A stretch of 58,425 nt of DNA from Geminicoccus sp. (GCA_002708995.1 PAPT01000020.1:1-58425); one strand, 5' to 3'; positions 7,649-16,934 are shown, counted from the stretch's first letter. Notes: generated by a model from the sequence alone, not told the origin. Numbers and translations: made by a program.

Positions 7649-9622
7649 TCAGTCGGCGGGAACAACGCCGGCGAGGTCCGCGGGGTCGCGGTGGACCGGG
7701 ATGGCCCGGGCTTCGAGCGCCTGCAGCATTGGCCTGAACGCGGGTTCGGGCTCACCAAACACCAGCGCGGCCGCCAACTGCCCGGTCTCGGCCAGCTCCA
7801 ACCATCTCTCCAGCCTGCCTGCACTCGCGCCAGCGCCAGCACTCGCAGGCGATTGCAGCCTGCGGGCAACCTGCAGCCCGGCGTCTGCCTCCAGAACCCC
7901 GGCCGTAACTGCATCGGTTGCGAGCAGCAGACCGCCGAGGTCTTCCCGATGCTGTCCAGCAAAGTCGAGCAGAGCAGCACGGGCCTGATCACCGGCAACC
8001 AGCAGCACGTAACGCGCTGCCCGGTGGAAGCGTAAGGTCAGGCGCTCGACCGCGAGGTCGGAAATCTGCCGGACCAGCGGCAGCGCCCCGGCCGGGTTTT
8101 CGCGGCACAACGCTTCGAGGTCGGCGAAGGCCAGGCGGTCGAGTTTACAAGGGGTTTCGGCAACCACGGCTGCCGTGCGGCGCCGGGAACCGAACCATCC
8201 CATTTCACCGACGATTGCTGGCGCGGTCAGTCGCAGCGATTCCTGCGGCAGATCGACCCGTAGCTGTCCCTGACGCAGGATGAACAGCGCCTCGGAAGGG
8301 TCGTCGACCGCAATCACGGTGTCACCCTCGGCGACGCTCATTTCAGTCAGGCGCGAGGGATCAACCGGCAGCGGGCCACGGTGCAGCGACGGGAATGTGT
8401 CGGCGTAAACCTGCGGCTGCCAGCCCGGCAGCATCAGCGGGGCAACCTCACTGTAGCCCGCGCCCTTGAAGTTCAGGCCATTCAGCGGGCCGGCGTCGGG
8501 GTCGGTGTCGTCCGGGGGCAGGTTGAGCAGCAGGTTAGCGGCGCTCTCCGACAGATCGCAGCAGGCGATGCCCTCCGGCACCCGTTCGGCGGAAAAGGCC
8601 TCCAAAGCTGGGCCCAGATCGTCGACGCGGGCGATGCTACGCAGGTGCCCCGCCAGCCGCGCTGCGTCTTCGAGTGCGATGTTGACCCCCTGCCCCATGA
8701 ACGGCGCAGTCGCATGCGCGGCATCGCCCAAAATGACAGTGAAGCCACCGTCATCCCAGCGGCCGCAGCGAACGATAGGGATCGGGATCAGCCGGTCGGG
8801 GTTCAACTCGACAGCCGGGGCGGCAAGGGTATCGACGACATCCGGCAACGTCCGGCTGAGGTAGGCCTGCGTCTCTCCGCTGTTCCGGAGCGCGTCCAGG
8901 TGGCTGTGGCGCATGACCAGCGTGGCGCGGTAGCTCTGATCGCCTGCCGGAAAGGCAACCATGAAGAACTCGCCGCGTGGCCAGATGTGGATCGCATCGG
9001 GGGCAAAGGGGGCCGTAGGCGCGCCTTCCGGCCCGGCCTGCGGCTGCATCTTGAGTTCGGCGTAGCCCCAGGGTGAGATCCGCTTGGCGAAGTCGATCGT
9101 CGGCGACCGGACGAGGCTGGCCCGAACGGTCGAAGCCGCACCGTCCGCACCGATGACCAGATCAAACGCTTCGGTCTTCAGCCCGCCATCGGGGTCGCGC
9201 CAGACCACCTGCCGGGCTCGCCGGACCAGATCGATGCACTGCCAGCCGAGCCGCAGTTCCAACCCGGACGCCGCCGCGGTCCAGTCCAGAATGGTGCCCG
9301 TCAGGTCACCCCGGTCGGTCGAGAAGTTCTTCCAGCTAGAGTCGGTGGGCAGGAGCGACAGCAGGCTGCTGTCAGGGCGGTGAAACACCCGACCGGCCAG
9401 CGGTATCGAGCGGGTCTTAATGCTGTCATTGAGACCGGCTGCGCTCAACGCGCCCATGCCGCGGGGAGAGACCGAGAGCTGTATCGAGCGGTCTTCGTTG
9501 GCCTCCATGGCCGCGCGGTTGCGGCGATCGCCGAGGGTGACGCGGTGGCCCTCGCGGGCCAGCAGACCGGCGATCAGGCCGCCCGCCGGTCCTGCTCCGA
9601 TAACGGCGATGCGCAGGCTCAT
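7649..9622 (-). CDS. Three-domain fusion: FAD monooxygenase, cNMP-binding domain, methylglyoxal-synthase-like domain
   Basis: The protein has 657 residues. Residues 1-400 form a class A flavoprotein monooxygenase like kynurenine 3-monooxygenase: GAGPAG at 9-14, a DLVIGADGAAS motif near 154-164 and the FAD motif GDAAHATAPFMGQGVN near 299-314. Residues about 425-535 look like a cyclic-nucleotide-binding barrel (SEALFILRQGQLRVD, IVGEMGWFG, RRTAAVVAE). Residues about 537-655 align with methylglyoxal synthase (LLVAGDQARAALLDFAGQHR, LLLATDAVTAGVLEADAGL) but lack its GGDQQ and HDPD catalytic motifs. The ATG at 9622 overlaps the TGA of the aldolase gene (ATGA), so the two are translationally coupled. 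The substrate is unknown. Confidence 0.8.
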   Translation of the reverse strand: MSLRIAVIGAGPAGGLIAGLLAREGHRVTLGDRRNRAAMEANEDRSIQLSVSPRGMGALSAAGLNDSIKTRSIPLAGRVFHRPDSSLLSLLPTDSSWKNFSTDRGDLTGTILDWTAAASGLELRLGWQCIDLVRRARQVVWRDPDGGLKTEAFDLVIGADGAASTVRASLVRSPTIDFAKRISPWGYAELKMQPQAGPEGAPTAPFAPDAIHIWPRGEFFMVAFPAGDQSYRATLVMRHSHLDALRNSGETQAYLSRTLPDVVDTLAAPAVELNPDRLIPIPIVRCGRWDDGGFTVILGDAAHATAPFMGQGVNIALEDAARLAGHLRSIARVDDLGPALEAFSAERVPEGIACCDLSESAANLLLNLPPDDTDPDAGPLNGLNFKGAGYSEVAPLMLPGWQPQVYADTFPSLHRGPLPVDPSRLTEMSVAEGDTVIAVDDPSEALFILRQGQLRVDLPQESLRLTAPAIVGEMGWFGSRRRTAAVVAETPCKLDRLAFADLEALCRENPAGALPLVRQISDLAVERLTLRFHRAARYVLLVAGDQARAALLDFAGQHREDLGGLLLATDAVTAGVLEADAGLQVARRLQSPASAGAGASAGRLERWLELAETGQLAAALVFGEPEPAFRPMLQALEARAIPVHRDPADLAGVVPAD

Positions 9623-10380
9623 GGTCTTTGCAAACGCCGTTTGAGGCCTTCGCTGGCTTCGGTTCCCGCCTGCTTGAGCAAGGCAAGGTCGCTGCCCAGA
9701 ACCAACAGCCGGGCCCCGGCGGCGGCGGCGCGATGGGCGCCCCCGGCGTTCATGGCGAAGGTTCCAACCAGCTTGCCCGCCTTGCCCGCCACCGCGAGCA
9801 CGCGCTCGAAGGCCTCGGCGAGCCGCGGGTCGTCCATGCCGACACCGAGTGAAACGGCCATGTCCCCGGGACCGAAGAACAGCAAGTCGATCCCGTCGGT
9901 TTTGGCGATGGTCCCGGCCTGCTCCAACCCTCCGGCGGTCTCGATCTGGGCGCAGACCAGCACCTGCTGATTGGCGGCGCGGAACATCTGCGGCAAGGGA
10001 ATGGCGCCATAGCCGGTCGCGGGTGTCAGGGGGTGGACGCCGCGCGTGCCTTCGGGTGGATAGCGGCACCAGCTGGCCAGTTGCTCAGCCTGCGCCGCGC
10101 TCTCCACCATGGGCGCGAGAATACCGTCAGAACCGGCTTCGAGCGCGTCTTGCACCGCCGCGCGGGCGAGTTCAGGGATGCGGGTGATGGCGCTCAGGCC
10201 CGCGCGCTGACTGGCCATGATCAGGCCAGCGGCGGTTTCCGACCCCATGACAGCGTGTTCGCGGTCGATGACGATGCAGCCAAATCCGGCCTGGGCCAGC
10301 ACGCCTGCAACGGCCGGGTCCTTCAGCGAGGCGAAGGTCGCGGTTACAGGGCCAGCAGCAAGGGCATTCTTCAGGGTCAT
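9619..10380 (-). CDS. HpcH/HpaI-family class II aldolase
   Basis: This 253-residue TIM-barrel aldolase of the 2,4-dihydroxyhept-2-enedioate aldolase type acts on 2-keto-acid aldols with a divalent metal. Motifs seen: VIDREHAVMG (base/metal region), APMVESAAQAE, the RYPPEGTRGVHP loop, CAQIETAGGLEQA (metal Glu) and LFFGPGDMAVSLG (metal Asp). It is the first gene of a two-gene operon. Its stop overlaps the start of the monooxygenase fusion by 4 bp, which suggests one pathway in which an aromatic or tryptophan-like ring is hydroxylated and a keto-acid fragment is cleaved. That pathway is inference. Confidence 0.88.
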   Translation of the reverse strand: MTLKNALAAGPVTATFASLKDPAVAGVLAQAGFGCIVIDREHAVMGSETAAGLIMASQRAGLSAITRIPELARAAVQDALEAGSDGILAPMVESAAQAEQLASWCRYPPEGTRGVHPLTPATGYGAIPLPQMFRAANQQVLVCAQIETAGGLEQAGTIAKTDGIDLLFFGPGDMAVSLGVGMDDPRLAEAFERVLAVAGKAGKLVGTFAMNAGGAHRAAAAGARLLVLGSDLALLKQAGTEASEGLKRRLQRP

Positions 10381-10543
10381 CAGCCGGGTCGCACTTGGTT
10401 TGCGCAGACCACTAGAAAATCAGTTTAAACCACCCAGAGCAATAGGCTGGCGACGGGGAAAAACTCACCCTAAGTCTGTCGAAGAGCCCCAGCCTTGGCA
10501 AGCCGGGGTAAACCCGGGCAGCGGGGTCGGCAGCCCATCCGGG

Positions 10544-13500
10544 TCAGAGAATGAGGAAGTCGCCGGATACCTCGAACGCGTCGGCGGTCAGCGAAAACCC
10601 CTCCAGCGTGAATTCATAGATGCCGGAATTCATTTCAAAGCTCACAAGAGTGTCGCCACCGCTCTGGGTGAGATTGACATTTGACGGTGTAAAACCGTTG
10701 CCGACGCCCACCGTGACGGTGTCGAGATCGGGATCGAAGTTGCGGATGATCACCCCGGAATTGAGGGTTCCGCTCGTCAGGCTATCGGCGGCGGTGTCAG
10801 CACCGAAGTCAAAGATACTGCCACCATAGACCCGCGCCTTGGTCGACAGGTCGATCGTGTCCGAGCCCGTGCCACCGGTGTACGTGACAGTCCCGTCGTA
10901 GAGCGAGAAGTAGGTCGGTTCGCCGGTCGAGATCGTCAGGCTGTTAGTGCCATTTCCCATATTGAAGGCAACGACACCGTCAGAACCGACGTAGTTGTCC
11001 GCGCCGCCACCGACATAGGAATTGGAAATGGTCACCGCGTCGGCGGCGTCGCCACCGGTGTAGATAAAGACCGAGTCCGTGACGTGGGCGCCCGCGCCTT
11101 GTGTCTTCCCAAGCCGGATCTGTGTCATCAGCAGGTCAAGCGAGTTGCTGCCCCCGCCCATGTCGAAACTGGCGCTGCCATCGTTAGACGCAATATGGCC
11201 GTTGACGATTGCCTGATCCGCGCCACTGCCGCCGATGTAGCTGAAGGTCTCGTTGGCCCCATACCCAACGTGCAGCGCCTCGAAGGTATTGCTCCCGTCG
11301 CCCAAATCGAGGGTGACCGTATGAGCGTCCGCCGCCGTGTCGAAGGCGAGGCTGCCAGAAGAACCGAGGTCGACGCTGTCGTCGGCCTTAGAGCCGTTGA
11401 TGTTGTAGCTCACCGCCGAGCTGTTCAGGTCGGCCTCCGTCAGATCGATCTGCTGCGCCACGGTCAGGCTGGTGGTTGCTGTCAGGCCCCCTTCGTCTTC
11501 GGCCACCAGCGTCAGGGTGGCTGTGCTCGAGTCCCAGGTGACGCTGTTGGTCACAAGCACACCGTCGAAGACACCCGACAGAGAACCCGTGTCCGCCGCA
11601 GGCGTCAGACTGATTGTCGGAACCCCGGATACCGTGACGTCAATGCTTGCACCTGGTGTCGCGTCGTCGAAGGTCACGAAGTTGCTCAAGGGGGTGGACG
11701 CGAGGTTGCCCGAACCATCGGCTTGCACCAGCGGATTGGTAACCGTTGCCGTGGGCGCGGTGTTTTCGTCCACGTCTGTAACCGTGACAGTGACGGTCTG
11801 GGTGGTCGTTCCGCCCTTGCCGTCCGCAGCCTCGATCTCAACCTCGTAGTCGTTGTTTCCGTCTGCCGAGCCGGGGGTCTCGAAATCCGGCGCATCGATG
11901 AAGGTCAGCGCACCGGAACTGCTGTCGAGGTTGAAAAGCGCCTGATCTGCGCCGCCTGACAGGCCATAGGCCAGCGTATCGCCGTCGGCATCGGTCGCGG
12001 CTGCGATGTAGACCGTGCCCGTGCTTTCCTCAGCGAAACTAGCCGTGCTCCCGGAGCTGAAAACAGGATCGTCGTTCGCATCAGTGACCGTGACGGTGAC
12101 GGTTTGGGTGGTCGTTCCGCCCTTGCCGTCCGCAGCCTCGATCTCAACCTCGTAGTCGTTGTCATTGTCGGCTGATCCGGAGCCCTCGAAGTCAGGTGCG
12201 GTGTCGAACCGCAGCGCGTCCGCGACAAGGCTGAATTCACCCGCATCTGAACCGCCGGAAATGCTGTAGGTGACGGTGTCGCCGTCCCCATCCGTGGCCA
12301 CCGGCGTGTAACCCGTGGCGGTCTCGTTTTCCGCCATTTCAACACTGCTAGGCGAGGAGAAGACGGGCCTGTGCTCGTTGGCGCTGTCCGTCACCGTGAT
12401 GGTGAAGGTCTCCGTGAAGGACTTGCCGCCTTCGTCCGTTGCCTTGACGGTGATGGTATAGCTGGCTTGGGTCTCGAAATCCGGTTGGTCGATGAAGGCG
12501 AGTTCACCGTTGGCCTGATTGATCGTGAAGGCGGCGTGATCGCTCGATGCTTCGATCGCCACGAGCTCGAAGGTGAAATCGAAGTCTGTGGTGCTGTCAT
12601 CCGTGGCCGTCAGCACACCGACTACCCGGGAAGCTGCGTCTTCGGCAATGGCGGCGGCAGACAGACCGATGTCGGTAGGTGCCGCATTGGTTGCCGCACT
12701 ATCAACGGCACTGGGATCGGTGAAACCGATGCTGCCCGAGCCGGAGGATGCCAGTTCAGCCCCAGCGGCGTCTGCAACCTGATCGCTCAGAACCTGAAGC
12801 AGGCCAAATGTGTTGGCGCTTGCCGCGTTGGTCAGATCGGTATCGACGATGCTTTCGACCTTGCTGTTGACGTTCAGCAGCGCCGTGGTGGCATCGCCCA
12901 GAATATCGTTGATCGCGGTGCTCTGAGGGCCGCTGACTCCGGGAAGGTCATCGACAGCCGCGGAGAAGGCCGTCTGGATCGAACCCAAGTCGGTGGCATC
13001 ACTGAGATCAATCGAAAGGCCGCTGCTGCTCTTGGATTGCAGCACCGATTTCAGAGCGGACAGGACCGCTGAGCCTGCATCTTCGGCATCAACGCCCGCA
13101 CCCGTCAGCACAGCGGAATAGGACGACAGGGTCGCCGCAATCTGGACCGCTCGTTTCTCGGTCAGCAGCGCGTCATCCGCGTCCACACGGGCGGCAAAGG
13201 GGTTGAAGGTCAGCAGATCGACAGCCGCCGGCAGTCCGAGGACAGATTTCACCGCGTCAACAGAGAGGTCGCCCCCTTCGAGCAGCGTGGTCAGCGGAGT
13301 CACCACCGTTGCTTCAACGGGCGCGCTCAGGCTCAGACCCGAGAGCATGGCACCCGAGATCGTGTCGATGGTTTGCTCGCTGGTTATGACGACAACCGAC
13401 GCATCCGGCACGCTGGTCTGAAGGGAAAAAACGCCGTCCGATCCGGTCGTGACATGGGGTTCGCCGGCATCGAACTGACGATTACCATTCTCGTCGACGA

Positions 13501-14119
13501 AAACGAAGGCGTTCAGAAGCGGGCCTTTGATTACGCTCCCGGCGACCGCGAGTGCCGCGCCGGTTGCACCATCCTCGGCCAACGCGAAGAATGAGCCAGA
13601 CGAAGAAGAAATCAGGGTGACGATACCCACCCCGAGTGCGCCCAGTTCCACAAGAGGCGCCGAGGCCAGATCGAAACCCTGAACGTTTGCGCCAGTCGAC
13701 CCATCCAGATCAATCGCCTGAGCCAGTTCATAGCGCTCGATATCAATCCGGTCCGATAGCCGCGACACCGGGGCCTGATCCGACCACAGCGGTTGCGCGG
13801 ACCCGACGGTCACCACTGAGCCGTCGTGGCTCCGGACGGGTTGAAGGTCGGCCTTCAGCCCGGTCGGCCGTTCCCCGACTGTGGGCAGGAACGAGATCGA
13901 GCTCAGCGCCAGTTCATCGACGATCAACAACAGCCCGCCATCCAGAATGGCATACTGGTGGGGCTCCAAGGTAAGCTGCTGCCCGTCGTCGCGCGCGATG
14001 ATAACCCTGCCATTTTCGTGAACCCGATAGTGGGCCTGAAGGATCAGAGGGTCTAGGCCGCCCGCGCCTGCACTCTTGGTTGCATCAGCGATACCCGTCC
14101 ACCCCAGGCCAGCCGTCAT
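10544..14119 (-). CDS. Large cadherin-repeat/RTX-like secreted adhesin
   Basis: This 1191-residue acidic, Gly/Asp/Ser/Thr-rich protein starts with a non-Sec N-terminus containing an RIxI/FecR-like strand (GRVIIARDDGQQLTLEPHQY). An SD-type collagen-binding-like fold follows (FVFVDENGNRQFDAGEPHVT, near 210). From about 480 to 830 there are several cadherin-type repeats with calcium motifs (ATDGDGDTVTYSISGGSDAG; ATDADGDTLAYGLSGG) and identical VEIEAADGKGGTTTQTVTVT linkers. The end is a Gly/Asp-rich beta-helix-like block with a hydrophobic C-terminal tail (FEVSGDFLIL), as in type I secreted adhesins. No type I exporter is in the window. The start is uncertain, because no good Shine-Dalgarno precedes ATG 14119. 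Confidence 0.8.
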   Translation of the reverse strand: MTAGLGWTGIADATKSAGAGGLDPLILQAHYRVHENGRVIIARDDGQQLTLEPHQYAILDGGLLLIVDELALSSISFLPTVGERPTGLKADLQPVRSHDGSVVTVGSAQPLWSDQAPVSRLSDRIDIERYELAQAIDLDGSTGANVQGFDLASAPLVELGALGVGIVTLISSSSGSFFALAEDGATGAALAVAGSVIKGPLLNAFVFVDENGNRQFDAGEPHVTTGSDGVFSLQTSVPDASVVVITSEQTIDTISGAMLSGLSLSAPVEATVVTPLTTLLEGGDLSVDAVKSVLGLPAAVDLLTFNPFAARVDADDALLTEKRAVQIAATLSSYSAVLTGAGVDAEDAGSAVLSALKSVLQSKSSSGLSIDLSDATDLGSIQTAFSAAVDDLPGVSGPQSTAINDILGDATTALLNVNSKVESIVDTDLTNAASANTFGLLQVLSDQVADAAGAELASSGSGSIGFTDPSAVDSAATNAAPTDIGLSAAAIAEDAASRVVGVLTATDDSTTDFDFTFELVAIEASSDHAAFTINQANGELAFIDQPDFETQASYTITVKATDEGGKSFTETFTITVTDSANEHRPVFSSPSSVEMAENETATGYTPVATDGDGDTVTYSISGGSDAGEFSLVADALRFDTAPDFEGSGSADNDNDYEVEIEAADGKGGTTTQTVTVTVTDANDDPVFSSGSTASFAEESTGTVYIAAATDADGDTLAYGLSGGADQALFNLDSSSGALTFIDAPDFETPGSADGNNDYEVEIEAADGKGGTTTQTVTVTVTDVDENTAPTATVTNPLVQADGSGNLASTPLSNFVTFDDATPGASIDVTVSGVPTISLTPAADTGSLSGVFDGVLVTNSVTWDSSTATLTLVAEDEGGLTATTSLTVAQQIDLTEADLNSSAVSYNINGSKADDSVDLGSSGSLAFDTAADAHTVTLDLGDGSNTFEALHVGYGANETFSYIGGSGADQAIVNGHIASNDGSASFDMGGGSNSLDLLMTQIRLGKTQGAGAHVTDSVFIYTGGDAADAVTISNSYVGGGADNYVGSDGVVAFNMGNGTNSLTISTGEPTYFSLYDGTVTYTGGTGSDTIDLSTKARVYGGSIFDFGADTAADSLTSGTLNSGVIIRNFDPDLDTVTVGVGNGFTPSNVNLTQSGGDTLVSFEMNSGIYEFTLEGFSLTADAFEVSGDFLIL

Positions 14120-14450
14120 CAGCGCCAGCGCTGCCGGTTCATTCGCCCGTCTCAGCGGGCGGAAAATCAGGATGGGTGGGCGATAGGACAGCGGGCGAAC
14201 TCACAGGAATAATCACAGCGCACTAAACTAGCTGATTTTCAATTTTTATATGAGCATTCGGCACCGTCAGTCTCGGTTTTCAGCCTGTCTGCAGCCGTAG
14301 CGCGCACAGCTGCAACATTGGAGCTGAACCTCTGTCGATTATCCGACCGCTGTAAGGGAATGCACCGCATAATGTCGGGTCGATTCCACTGATCTGGACT
14401 GTTTGCAGTGATATTTAGGCAGTGATATTACGGCGGTGATGAAGCCGGGA
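14120..14450. repeat. Gene-free 331-bp gap with an 11-nt direct repeat
   Basis: No convincing gene is seen. The gap holds the upstream region of the adhesin gene, which is AT-richer around 14215-14270, and a direct repeat of GCAGTGATATT at 14405-14415 and 14419-14429 (14-bp period). The repeat lies just after the end of the RidA-like gene. Its role is unknown. Confidence 0.45.
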
Positions 14451-15581
14451 TCACCCGTCCCTGTCCATTGACCCTGCGCCCTGTTTCCAACCCCGCAGCA
14501 GCCGAAGGTCGATCACCGTGCGGGTCGCCGCCTGCTCGAAGCCGCGTACCGGAATCCCGGTCGAGGCCGGGCCGGGCTTGCTGTAGTGCGCGTTTCGCAC
14601 GCCCATGTTGTCGTGCAGCTCCTCGGCTGACCCGCCGCAGTAGTGGGCGGTTTGCTTGATTACGTCCTCAAAGCCGATGCCGTATTCGGCCAGAATCTCG
14701 TCGGCCCCTTGCATGATCGCAGCGGTCTGCCCGACCAGCCCGGTCACGCCCGCGCCCGCCCGTCCCTGCAGCCACATATGCGGGCCGCATACACGCACGA
14801 TGAAGCCACAGCCCGCGCGCGTCGTCTGCAGCAACGCTGCAGTGTCCGAGCGGACCTGCGCACGCAGTCGGATCAGCGGGTCGTCCGAGCCTGTACCAAC
14901 CACCGCACCCGGATCGAAGCCTGCCCCGAAACCTTGGCCAAACCCGCCGCTTGAGGCCCCGAAGCTGGCAAGCGCGGCTTCCGGGGCGGTCCAGTGCTCT
15001 TCGAGGCAGTTCTGCGGGTCCAGACCGCGTTCCCGGCAGGCCTCGCGCAGGGCTTCCAGAGCCGCATCGAGGGCGGCTGGCTGCGCAGCGAAGCTCAGCC
15101 AGGTCTCCTCCGCCGTTGGCTGGAACCGGGCCGTCGCGGCCCCGCCTGCGAGCGTGACTTCGTACCCGTTCGACACGGTCTGCGCCTCGCCGCAGAACAA
15201 GTCGATCTCCAGCCGAACGCCGTCGTAGTAGAACACCGGCACCGGGACGAGATCGATCATCGCGGCCTTGCCAAGGCGCTCCTCAAGCCGGGCTGTCAGC
15301 GCGGGGCCATCACGCTTGGCCTCAGGCACGTAGTAGGCGACGAGACGCCGAACCCGTGATCGGTCCAGCCCGGCGCGGCGGAGGATGGTGCCGAGGTGGT
15401 CGGCGACGATATCGGCCTGAGCCAGCAGATCACCTGGCGCCTGCACCCGCGCGCCAGCGCCCAGGGCCAGCTGACCGCAGGACCAGGCCAGATCACCCCG
15501 GCCTGCGAGCATCGAATATGGGACGTCGATTGCCATTTCCCAAAGCCCGTCGAAGGGCACAAGACGCAGCGGCGCAGTCAT
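14451..15581 (-). CDS. Tandem RidA/YjgF-like protein
   Basis: This 376-residue protein appears to contain two RidA-fold halves. The first spans about residues 20-130 (DLAWSCGQLALGAGA, DLLAQADIVADHLGTILRRA, PVPVFYYDGVRLEIDLF). The second spans about 255-365 (CGPHMWLQG, GLVGQTAAIMQGADEILAEY, HYSKPGPASTGIPVRGF). Ordinary RidA is about 130 residues and removes reactive enamine/imine intermediates, with an Arg contacting the carboxylate. I start at ATG 15581 (MTAPLRLVPF), six bases after the stop of the upstream secreted-protein gene, so the two are probably co-transcribed. Substrate and catalytic competence are uncertain. Confidence 0.75.
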   Translation of the reverse strand: MTAPLRLVPFDGLWEMAIDVPYSMLAGRGDLAWSCGQLALGAGARVQAPGDLLAQADIVADHLGTILRRAGLDRSRVRRLVAYYVPEAKRDGPALTARLEERLGKAAMIDLVPVPVFYYDGVRLEIDLFCGEAQTVSNGYEVTLAGGAATARFQPTAEETWLSFAAQPAALDAALEALREACRERGLDPQNCLEEHWTAPEAALASFGASSGGFGQGFGAGFDPGAVVGTGSDDPLIRLRAQVRSDTAALLQTTRAGCGFIVRVCGPHMWLQGRAGAGVTGLVGQTAAIMQGADEILAEYGIGFEDVIKQTAHYCGGSAEELHDNMGVRNAHYSKPGPASTGIPVRGFEQAATRTVIDLRLLRGWKQGAGSMDRDG

Positions 15582-15586
15582 AGGGG

Positions 15587-16378
15587 TCAGAACAGGATGC
15601 CGAAACGGGGATCGCTGAGCAGCGCGACCAGACCCGGCGCCCGGCTCGCCATCAGCTCGGGCGTGTGCAGGCGCCATTCCTCACCGATCTCGTCGGCCCG
15701 ATTGCGGTTCAGACCACGCATCGAGGTGATGGCCCAGAAGGTGAATTCGGTAATCTGGCAGCTGTAGTCACAGCTTCGGTCGTCGTAGGTGTACACGGCC
15801 CCCGCCGGATAGCGTTTCGGCACACGCGCGTGATGGCCCCCGCGCGCCGCGTCCATCAGGTCCGCAATGGCGCTGCCGCGAAACTCGCCAAAGGCCTCGG
15901 GGAAGGCCTCGGCATAGCCAAATTGTGTGATGACGTGCAGCGCCTCTTCGATGGTCGGATCCCAGCCCTCGCGACCGCTGATGTCCATCTCATCTTCAAT
16001 GACCACCACCGACGCCTCGTAGCTGTCGTGATCGCTGTCATCCAATCGGTGGAAGAAGCGGTCGACCGCACGCTCGTTGGGAAACACGGCATAGAACGCG
16101 CCGCTGTCGCGGAGTTCAGCCAGCACCGGCGGGCTGTCCGCTGTGCCGTTCCGGTCGAAGTCGAGCAGGCGGTTCATGACGCCGGCAGCGTGCTCGAGCG
16201 CCCGGTCGCTGACCCGCTCTGTGGCGCAGACCGGGATGCCGAAGCTGTCGCTGGTCGCGGACCGGAATCCGGCGGGGCATGCGCCCTGCGCGGTGGCTGT
16301 CGACGCGCCGGCGAGCGCCAGTAGCGCTGCCGCTCCCATGGCGGTGAACAGCGCGGTCAGTGTCTGGTGAAAGATCAT
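15587..16378 (-). CDS. Secreted protein of unknown function
   Basis: From ATG 16378 (GGGAGGCGAGG upstream) the 263-residue product has a clear Sec signal peptide (MIFHQTLTALFTAMGAAALL ... TATA|QGACP). The mature protein has a short EF-hand-like DRNGTAD segment, a DDSDHDSYE acidic loop, a TIEEALHVITQFGYAEAFPE helix and two close Cys (RSCDYSCQITEF). I do not recognise the family. The metallopeptidase-like spacing of helix and acidic residues is suggestive but lacks HExxH. It is the first gene of a pair with the RidA-like gene and a neighbour of three other small exported proteins. Confidence 0.75.
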   Translation of the reverse strand: MIFHQTLTALFTAMGAAALLALAGASTATAQGACPAGFRSATSDSFGIPVCATERVSDRALEHAAGVMNRLLDFDRNGTADSPPVLAELRDSGAFYAVFPNERAVDRFFHRLDDSDHDSYEASVVVIEDEMDISGREGWDPTIEEALHVITQFGYAEAFPEAFGEFRGSAIADLMDAARGGHHARVPKRYPAGAVYTYDDRSCDYSCQITEFTFWAITSMRGLNRNRADEIGEEWRLHTPELMASRAPGLVALLSDPRFGILF

Positions 16379-16454
16379 GCCGCTGCCTCGCCTCCCTTGG
16401 CCTGCCTGCACGCCCGAAAGCGCCTGCAACCGTCACAGGCTAGCAGAAACCCGG

Positions 16455-16934
16455 TCAGCAGTCGCCCTGCGCCAGAACCTGCTCGACCACTTCCTGCAGC
16501 CGTGGGCTGTAAAGCTCAGGCTGAAAGCCGTCAGAGGAATAGTATTCGCAATGAATGTCCACCTGCAGTTCCAGCAGGTCGATCCACGCGTCGATGTTGG
16601 GCACGTAGGCCAGCACCTGCTCGAAGGTCTCAGTCATCAACGTGACGTACCAGAAGTACTGCTCGTCATCCTGCTCGGTGTACTCATAATCGGACAGATA
16701 CCCCCCCGACAGCGTCGGATGATCAATGGAGATCTTGAGAAAGTCCTTGTAGGCATCGCGGGCAGCCTGCTCGTTCTGCACTGCCCACTGCTCGGTCACC
16801 TGCCAGTAGGCGATCACGCCTGCGGAGACCGCGAGCGCAACCTGGAGCAAACCCGCCAGTGAAGCCCAGAACACCGAATTGTTCTGGGGTCCCTGCTGCA
16901 GCAGCTTCTTCACGGGTCCATCGGTCGAGGTCAT
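16455..16934 (-). CDS. Small single-span membrane protein, unknown
   Basis: The product has 159 residues from ATG 16934 (MTSTDGPVKKLLQQ). One transmembrane helix (SVFWASLAGLLQVALAVSAG, near 22-41) is followed by a 115-residue acidic, Tyr-rich domain (YLSDYEYTEQDDEQYFWYVT). The N-terminus is basic, so the large domain is probably in the periplasm. The arrangement resembles small sensor or DUF-type membrane proteins, but no family is recognised. It lies between two secreted unknown proteins on the same strand, 19 bp after the upstream gene, so the three may be transcribed together. Confidence 0.65.
   Translation of the reverse strand: MTSTDGPVKKLLQQGPQNNSVFWASLAGLLQVALAVSAGVIAYWQVTEQWAVQNEQAARDAYKDFLKISIDHPTLSGGYLSDYEYTEQDDEQYFWYVTLMTETFEQVLAYVPNIDAWIDLLELQVDIHCEYYSSDGFQPELYSPRLQEVVEQVLAQGDC

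Noticed and set aside
9623-10069. N-terminal extension of the monooxygenase fusion to 806 residues
   Set aside because: The extra part is Arg-rich out-of-frame translation of the aldolase gene. The flavin domain starts naturally at ATG 9622, overlapping the aldolase stop.
14405-14429. Direct repeat GCAGTGATATT as an integration footprint
   Set aside because: The copies are only 14 bp apart with nothing inserted between them, so a duplication slip or binding site is more likely.
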